The notes beneath the pieces were generated by a model. The model saw only the letters and a list, made by a program, of their open reading frames with translations. It ran no database searches and was not told the origin of the DNA. This document shows, piece by piece, positions 27,829 through 32,416 of a DNA stretch of 32,416 bases (within the stretch, counting starts at the first letter, position 1; each line of letters begins with the position of its first letter). The position numbers and the translations under genes were made by a program. Source of the DNA: Hoeflea sp. BAL378 (lineage in GTDB: Bacteria; Pseudomonadota; Alphaproteobacteria; Rhizobiales; Rhizobiaceae); assembly GCF_000759435.1 (NCBI RefSeq), contig NZ_JRJG01000097.1:1-32416 (forward strand), in the 5' to 3' direction.

Positions 27829-27950
27829 CGGCGGGTCTTCCCTGGCGCGCGCGGCAGGGACGCTGTCCCCGCCCGGCGGCGAAGATGGTGGCGTCCCCGC
27901 CAAATCCGCCTTATGAGGCTTTCAGGCTCCGGGACGGCCCGGAGCGCTTG

Positions 27951-29969
27951 ATGGGACCCGTGGCCATGACATCTCCTCTCTTTCTCGGCATCGACACCGG
28001 CGGCACCTACACCGATGCCGTGCTCTACAGCGAAAGCGAGGGCGTCATCGCCTCGGCCAAGGCGCTGACCACCCGGCACGATCTCGCCGTCGGCGTGTCC
28101 GGCGCGGTGGAAACGGTGCTGTCGGAGATCGGCGGCGCCACCGCGCGCATCCGGCTGGTGTCGCTGTCGACGACGCTCGCCACCAATGCGCTGGTCGAGG
28201 GGCAGGGCGGCCGCGCCGGCCTGGTGATGATCGGCTTTTCCCCCGAGGATCTCAAGCGCGACGGCCTGGCCGAAGCGCTCGGCAGCGATCCGGTGATCTA
28301 TCTGCCGGGCGGCCATGACGTGCACGGCCGCGAAACCCCGCTCGATCTGTCGGCGCTGGAAGACCGTCTTGATGCCTTGAAGAAGGACGTGGCGGCGGTG
28401 GCGGTCGCCGGTTATTTCGCCGTGCGCAATCCGGCGCACGAGATCGCCGCGCGCGACCTGATCCGCAGGAGAACATCGCTGCCGGTGACCTGCAGCCATG
28501 ATCTGTCGTCCCGGCTCGGCGGCCCGCGCCGGGCGCTGACCACGCTTCTGAACGCAAGGCTGATCTCCATGGTCGCCCGGCTGATCGACGCCACCAGCGG
28601 CTATCTGACCCGCCGCGGCATCCACGCGCCGCTGATGGTGGTGCGCGGCGACGGTGCGCTGATTTCTTCGGACGAGGCGCTGCTGAGGCCGATCGAGACC
28701 ATCCTGTCGGGTCCGGCGGCAAGCCTGGTCGGCGCCCGCCACCTCACCGGTCTCGACAATGCCGTGGTTTCCGACATCGGCGGCACCACCACCGACATCG
28801 CCGTGCTCGACGGCGGCCATCCCCGGCTCGACGCCGAGGGCGCCACAGTCGGCCGCTACCGCACCATGGTCGAGGCGGTGGCGATGCACACCTTCGGCTT
28901 GGGCGGCGATTCTGAGCTGCGGCTCGACGAGGCGGGTCTCGATTCAGGCATGGTTCTTGGCCCGCGCCGGTTGATGCCCTTGAGCCTCGCCGCGCATCTC
29001 TGGCCCGACGCGATCCTGCCGGTGCTCGAGCGGCAGTTGCGGGCCTCGTTTCCGGGCCGCCAGGACGGCCGCTTCGCCGTGCGCACGGGCCTGCCTGACG
29101 CGATGGCGACCGGCCTCGCGCCCCAGGAGGCGGCGCTCTACGAAAAGCTTGCGCTCGAGCCGCAGCCGCTCGACGTGGTGCTGGCGAGCACCGCGCAGCG
29201 GGCGACGCTCGACCGGCTGGTGAGCCGCGGGCTGGTGCTGATCGCCGGCTTCACACCGTCCGACGCCATGCATGTGCTGGGCCGCCAGGACCAGTGGAAC
29301 CGGGAGGCGGCGCGGCTGGGCGCGGAAATCTTCGCCCGCCGCAAGTCCGGCTCCGGCCGTGCCCTGGCCGAAACGCCGGAGATGCTCGCCGAGCTGGTAT
29401 CAGCGCGGTTGACCCGGCAGAGCGCGGAAGCCGTGCTGACCGCGCTGATGGCCGACCAGGGCATCGCCGGCATCGATGCGAACAAATCCGCCTTCATCGA
29501 CCGGGCATTGAGCCGCACGCCGGGCTTCGTCCGGTTCAGCGTCGGGCTCGACCGGCCGCTGGTGGCGCTCGGCGCCTCCGCGCCGGTGCACTATCCGGCG
29601 ATCGCCGCCATGCTCGATGTCGACAGCTATGTGCCGGTCCACGCCGGCGTCGCCAATGCGGTGGGCGCGGTGGTGGGCCAGGTCCGCGAGACGGCGACGG
29701 TCTTCGTCACCGAACCGGACGAAGGCCGCTATGCGGTCAATGGCTGCGGCCAGAGCCACATGGTCAAGGACCGCGACGAGGCCTTCGAGCGCGCGCGCAC
29801 AATCTGCGTCACTGAAGCCCGCGCCGCGGCTCTGCGCAGCGGCGCCGACAGCCCCGTGATCGATCTGCAGGAACACATCGACATGCCGCTGATCGAGGGC
29901 CTGGAAAAGCTGGTCGAGGCCCGCTTCACCGCCCAGGCCTCCGGCCGCCCGCGCATCGCCGCCCGCTGA
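27951..29969 (+). CDS. hydantoinase A/oxoprolinase-family protein
   Basis: A 672-residue member of the HyuA group, ATP-dependent amidohydrolases with an ASKHA (actin/hexokinase-like) fold. Both phosphate loops are visible: GIDTGGTYTDAVL near the N terminus and SDIGGTTTDIAVL at about 274-286. FGLGGDSELRL and the C-terminal block NGCGQSHMVKDRDEAFERAR also occur. HyuA proteins usually pair with HyuB to open hydantoin or 5-oxoproline rings, but no hyuB adjoins. The substrate is unknown. Two starts are possible: the ATG at 27951 has GGAG six bases upstream, and the ATG at 27966 (MTSPLFLGIDTGG) is closer to the family N terminus. It may be co-transcribed with the P450 gene. Confidence 0.88.
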   Translation: MGPVAMTSPLFLGIDTGGTYTDAVLYSESEGVIASAKALTTRHDLAVGVSGAVETVLSEIGGATARIRLVSLSTTLATNALVEGQGGRAGLVMIGFSPEDLKRDGLAEALGSDPVIYLPGGHDVHGRETPLDLSALEDRLDALKKDVAAVAVAGYFAVRNPAHEIAARDLIRRRTSLPVTCSHDLSSRLGGPRRALTTLLNARLISMVARLIDATSGYLTRRGIHAPLMVVRGDGALISSDEALLRPIETILSGPAASLVGARHLTGLDNAVVSDIGGTTTDIAVLDGGHPRLDAEGATVGRYRTMVEAVAMHTFGLGGDSELRLDEAGLDSGMVLGPRRLMPLSLAAHLWPDAILPVLERQLRASFPGRQDGRFAVRTGLPDAMATGLAPQEAALYEKLALEPQPLDVVLASTAQRATLDRLVSRGLVLIAGFTPSDAMHVLGRQDQWNREAARLGAEIFARRKSGSGRALAETPEMLAELVSARLTRQSAEAVLTALMADQGIAGIDANKSAFIDRALSRTPGFVRFSVGLDRPLVALGASAPVHYPAIAAMLDVDSYVPVHAGVANAVGAVVGQVRETATVFVTEPDEGRYAVNGCGQSHMVKDRDEAFERARTICVTEARAAALRSGADSPVIDLQEHIDMPLIEGLEKLVEARFTAQASGRPRIAAR

Positions 29970-29970
29970 C

Positions 29971-29989
29971 TTGTTCCCACACGGAACAA
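29971..29989 (+). promoter_or_regulatory. inverted repeat upstream of malate synthase
   Basis: TTGTTCC and GGAACAA form a perfect seven-base inverted repeat with five bases between. It starts just after the stop of the hydantoinase-like gene, 218 bases before glcB. No T run follows. It could be an operator for glcB. GGAAC in the right arm with CGAT 16 bases on also weakly resembles an EcfG-type stress promoter (GGAAC-N16/17-CGTT). Confidence 0.35.
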
Positions 29990-30187
29990 ATCATTTGCAC
30001 TATCGATGAATTGACAGGCAATCGCCCGCGCGGCAGGGTCCGCCATCTCCGCCGGACAGTTGCTCCGGCCCGGAACCATTTCGGCCAGGGTGGGTTCCCC
30101 GTGGACCCTTAGGCGCCGCGCGGAGATCGGAAGGCAAAGCGTGTCTGCGCCGCCCCGAAAGCGAACCGCCCTGTGAGGAGACCAGTT

Positions 30188-32344
30188 GTGCAGAGAATTG
30201 AAAAGAACGGCCTCAGGATCAGCGCCGACCTTCATGACTTCCTCGTCGAGGAAGCGCTGCCCGGAGCCGGCATCGAGGCCGACGCCTTTTTCGCCGCCCT
30301 CGGCGCGGCCGTCGAGGACCTGGCCCCGCGGAACCGGGCGCTGCTCGAAAAGCGCGACCAGCTTCAGGAAAAGATCGACCAGTGGCACCGCGACAACGGC
30401 GCCCCGCACGATATCGACGTCTACAAGGATTTCCTCAAGTCGATCGGCTATTTGCTGCCCGAGGGCGGCCCGGTGCAGGTGTCGACCGAGAATGTCGACC
30501 CGGAGATCGCATCGGTCGCCGGCCCGCAACTGGTGGTGCCGGTGATGAACGCGCGTTTCGCGCTCAACGCCGCCAATGCCCGCTGGGGTTCGCTCTATGA
30601 CGCGCTCTACGGCACCGATGCGCTGGGCGACCTGCCCAAGCCCGGCGGCTACGACGCCGAGCGCGGCGCCCGCGTCATCGCCTGGGCGAAATCCTTCCTC
30701 GACGACAGCGTCCCGCTGGCCAACGGCAAATGGGCCGACGTCACCGGCTTCGATTTCGAGAACGGCGAGTTGAAGCTCAGCACCGCCAAGGGCGAGACCG
30801 AGCTGGCCGATCCTGCGCAGTACACCGGCTTCAAGCGCGAGAGCGACCGTGCCTATTGGCTCTTCTTCGTGAAGAACGGGCTCCATAGCCGCGTCTTCGT
30901 CAATCCCGACAACGTGATCGGCAAGACCGACCCGGCGGGCATCGACGATATCGCGCTCGAATCCGCCGTCACCACGATCATGGATTGCGAGGATTCGATC
31001 GCCGCCGTCGACGCCGAGGACAAGACGCTGGTCTACCGCAACTGGCTCGGCCTGATGAAGGGGGATCTCCAGGAAGAAGTCCACAAGGGCGGCAAGAGCT
31101 TCATCCGCAGGCTCGCCGACGACATCGAGTACACCACGCCCGAGGGCAAGCCGGCGAAGCTCAAGGGCCGCTCGCTGATGCTGGTGCGCAATGTCGGCCA
31201 CTTGATGACCAATCCGGCGATCCTCGACAGCGAGGGCAACGAGATCCCGGAAGGCCTGATGGACGCCTTCGTCACCGGCCTGATCGCCCTGCACGACATC
31301 GGCCCCGAAGGCCGCCGCGCCAACTCGGCCGCAGGCTCCATGTATGTGGTCAAGCCGAAGATGCACGGACCCGAGGAAGTGGCCTTCGCCGTGGAGATCT
31401 TCTCCCGCGTCGAAGATGCGCTCGGCATGACGCGCAACACCATCAAGATGGGCATCATGGACGAGGAGCGGCGCACCACCGTCAATCTCAAGGAGTGCAT
31501 CCGCGCAGCTAGCAGCCGTGTGGTGTTCATCAACACCGGCTTCCTCGACCGCACCGGCGACGAGATCCACACCTCGATGGAAGCCGGGCCGATGATCCGC
31601 AAGGGCGACATGAAGCAGGCCGCCTGGATCTCCGCCTACGAGAACTGGAACGTCGATGTCGGGCTCGAATGCGGCCTCGCCGGCCACGCCCAGATCGGCA
31701 AGGGCATGTGGGCCATGCCCGACCTGATGGCGGCGATGCTGGAGCAGAAGATCGGCCATCCGAAGGCCGGCGCCAATTGCGCCTGGGTGCCCTCGCCGAC
31801 GGCCGCCACGCTGCACGCCACGCATTACCACAAGGTGAACGTCGCCGAGGTCCAGGCCGGCCTCAAGTCGCGCGGCCGGGCCAGGCTCGACGACATCCTG
31901 TCGATCCCGGTGGCCAAGAACCCGAACTGGACTCCCGAGGAGATCCAGCGCGAGATCGACAACAACGCGCAAGGCATCCTCGGCTATGTGGTCCGCTGGG
32001 TCGACCAGGGCGTCGGCTGCTCCAAGGTTCCCGACATCAACGATGTGGCGCTGATGGAAGACCGCGCGACGCTCAGGATCTCGGCCCAGCACATGGCCAA
32101 CTGGCTGCATCATGGCGTCGTGACGAAGGAGCAGATCATCGAGACCATGAAGCGGATGGCCAAGGTGGTCGACGGCCAGAATGCCGGCGACCCCGCCTAT
32201 CGCCCGATGGCGCCCGATTACGACAGCTCGATCGCCTTCCAGGCCGCGGTGGAGCTGGTGCTCGAAGGCCGCGCCCAGCCCAACGGCTACACCGAGCCGG
32301 TGCTGCACCGCCGCCGTCTCGAGCTCAAGGCCGCCTCGGCCTGA
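30188..32344 (+). CDS. glcB: malate synthase G
   Basis: Malate synthase G condenses glyoxylate with acetyl-CoA to malate, the second step of the glyoxylate bypass and of glycolate use. The protein has 718 residues, normal for the G isoform, which carries an extra alpha/beta domain (about 130-260 here) not found in isoform A. The active-site residues are recognisable: R334 (LVRNVGHLM), E426 ([12 protein letters not shown]), D454 ([16 protein letters not shown]), C611 (GCSKVPD) and the base D625 ([21 protein letters not shown]). The start is GTG at 30188, with GAGGAG upstream; a GTG at 30173 would cover that ribosome site. It is a single gene with a strong terminator after it. Assignment is secure. 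Confidence 0.97.
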   Translation: MQRIEKNGLRISADLHDFLVEEALPGAGIEADAFFAALGAAVEDLAPRNRALLEKRDQLQEKIDQWHRDNGAPHDIDVYKDFLKSIGYLLPEGGPVQVSTENVDPEIASVAGPQLVVPVMNARFALNAANARWGSLYDALYGTDALGDLPKPGGYDAERGARVIAWAKSFLDDSVPLANGKWADVTGFDFENGELKLSTAKGETELADPAQYTGFKRESDRAYWLFFVKNGLHSRVFVNPDNVIGKTDPAGIDDIALESAVTTIMDCEDSIAAVDAEDKTLVYRNWLGLMKGDLQEEVHKGGKSFIRRLADDIEYTTPEGKPAKLKGRSLMLVRNVGHLMTNPAILDSEGNEIPEGLMDAFVTGLIALHDIGPEGRRANSAAGSMYVVKPKMHGPEEVAFAVEIFSRVEDALGMTRNTIKMGIMDEERRTTVNLKECIRAASSRVVFINTGFLDRTGDEIHTSMEAGPMIRKGDMKQAAWISAYENWNVDVGLECGLAGHAQIGKGMWAMPDLMAAMLEQKIGHPKAGANCAWVPSPTAATLHATHYHKVNVAEVQAGLKSRGRARLDDILSIPVAKNPNWTPEEIQREIDNNAQGILGYVVRWVDQGVGCSKVPDINDVALMEDRATLRISAQHMANWLHHGVVTKEQIIETMKRMAKVVDGQNAGDPAYRPMAPDYDSSIAFQAAVELVLEGRAQPNGYTEPVLHRRRLELKAASA

Positions 32345-32382
32345 GCAGTGTCGCGCTGGCAGTCCGGCGAAGACTGGAACGA

Positions 32383-32416
32383 AAAAACCCGCCCGGATCG
32401 CTCCGGGCGGGTTTTT
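32383..32416 (+). terminator. Rho-independent terminator after glcB
   Basis: A GC-rich stem of nine pairs (32388-32396 with 32403-32411), extended by A-T pairs, closes a six-base loop and ends in a T run that reaches the window edge. It lies 38 bases after the glcB stop. The A run before the stem means it could also work for a convergent gene to the right. Confidence 0.92.

Noticed and set aside
27288-27950. Longer hydantoinase-like protein starting inside the P450 gene
   Set aside because: The upstream part is a shadow of the P450 frame. The HyuA N-terminal motif begins soon after the ATG at 27951 or 27966.
29729-32308. Very long open frame (859 codons) antisense to glcB
   Set aside because: It mirrors the codon pattern of a GC-rich gene, has no recognisable motifs, and glcB on the plus strand has every catalytic residue.

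Overview
This window (about 32.4 kb, GC-rich) looks like chromosome from an alphaproteobacterium of the Rhizobiales/Hyphomicrobiales. The main reasons are the conserved rhizobial gene block addB-addA-trxA facing trpF-trpB-trpA-accD-folC, an alphaproteobacterial-type AddB without iron-sulphur cysteines, an AccD with a degenerate zinc ribbon, an intracellular PHA depolymerase and a taurine-degradation locus. The genus cannot be fixed from the sequence alone. I saw no insertion sequences, phage genes, CRISPR arrays, tRNAs or rRNAs.

Layout. (1) Bases 1-5538, plus strand: 3' part of addB, addA and trxA (recombinational repair and redox), ended by a strong hairpin at 5563-5592. (2) Bases 5621-10770, minus strand: trpF, trpB, trpA, accD and folC, tightly packed, with TTG starts for trpB and accD. 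A YgjP/M48-like metallopeptidase (10854-11600) and a DUF2852-type membrane protein (11714-12148) lie upstream on the same strand. (3) 12400-13683, minus: phaZ, with a perfect TTGTTGCA/TGCAACAA palindrome upstream that is a good PhaR operator candidate. (4) 13979-15217, plus: a DegT/DnrJ-family PLP aminotransferase of unknown substrate. (5) 15347-23648: taurine dissimilation. xsc is on plus, tauR and tpa on minus, and tauA-tauB-tauC on plus, divergent from tpa. (6) 23729-26164, minus: gyrB. (7) 26434-29969, plus: a cytochrome P450 and a stand-alone hydantoinase A-like protein. (8) 30188-32344, plus: malate synthase G (glcB) with its terminator at the window end.

How it fits together. TauABC would import taurine, Tpa would transfer its amino group to pyruvate to give sulfoacetaldehyde and alanine, and Xsc would convert sulfoacetaldehyde plus phosphate to acetyl phosphate and sulfite. 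Acetyl phosphate would become acetyl-CoA, but no phosphotransacetylase, alanine dehydrogenase or sulfite exporter gene is in the window. PhaZ (PHB turnover) and malate synthase (glyoxylate bypass) also supply or use C2 units, so the region has a loose acetyl-CoA theme; that link is inference.

The most interesting signals are CTGG-type direct repeats, likely TauR boxes, before xsc and between tpa and tauA, with one matching box before the DegT aminotransferase; a TauC permease with an extra N-terminal membrane helix and an inserted periplasmic segment of about 115-120 residues; a perfect intercistronic hairpin between tauA and tauB; and the phaZ palindrome. I found no clearly new defence or mobile system.
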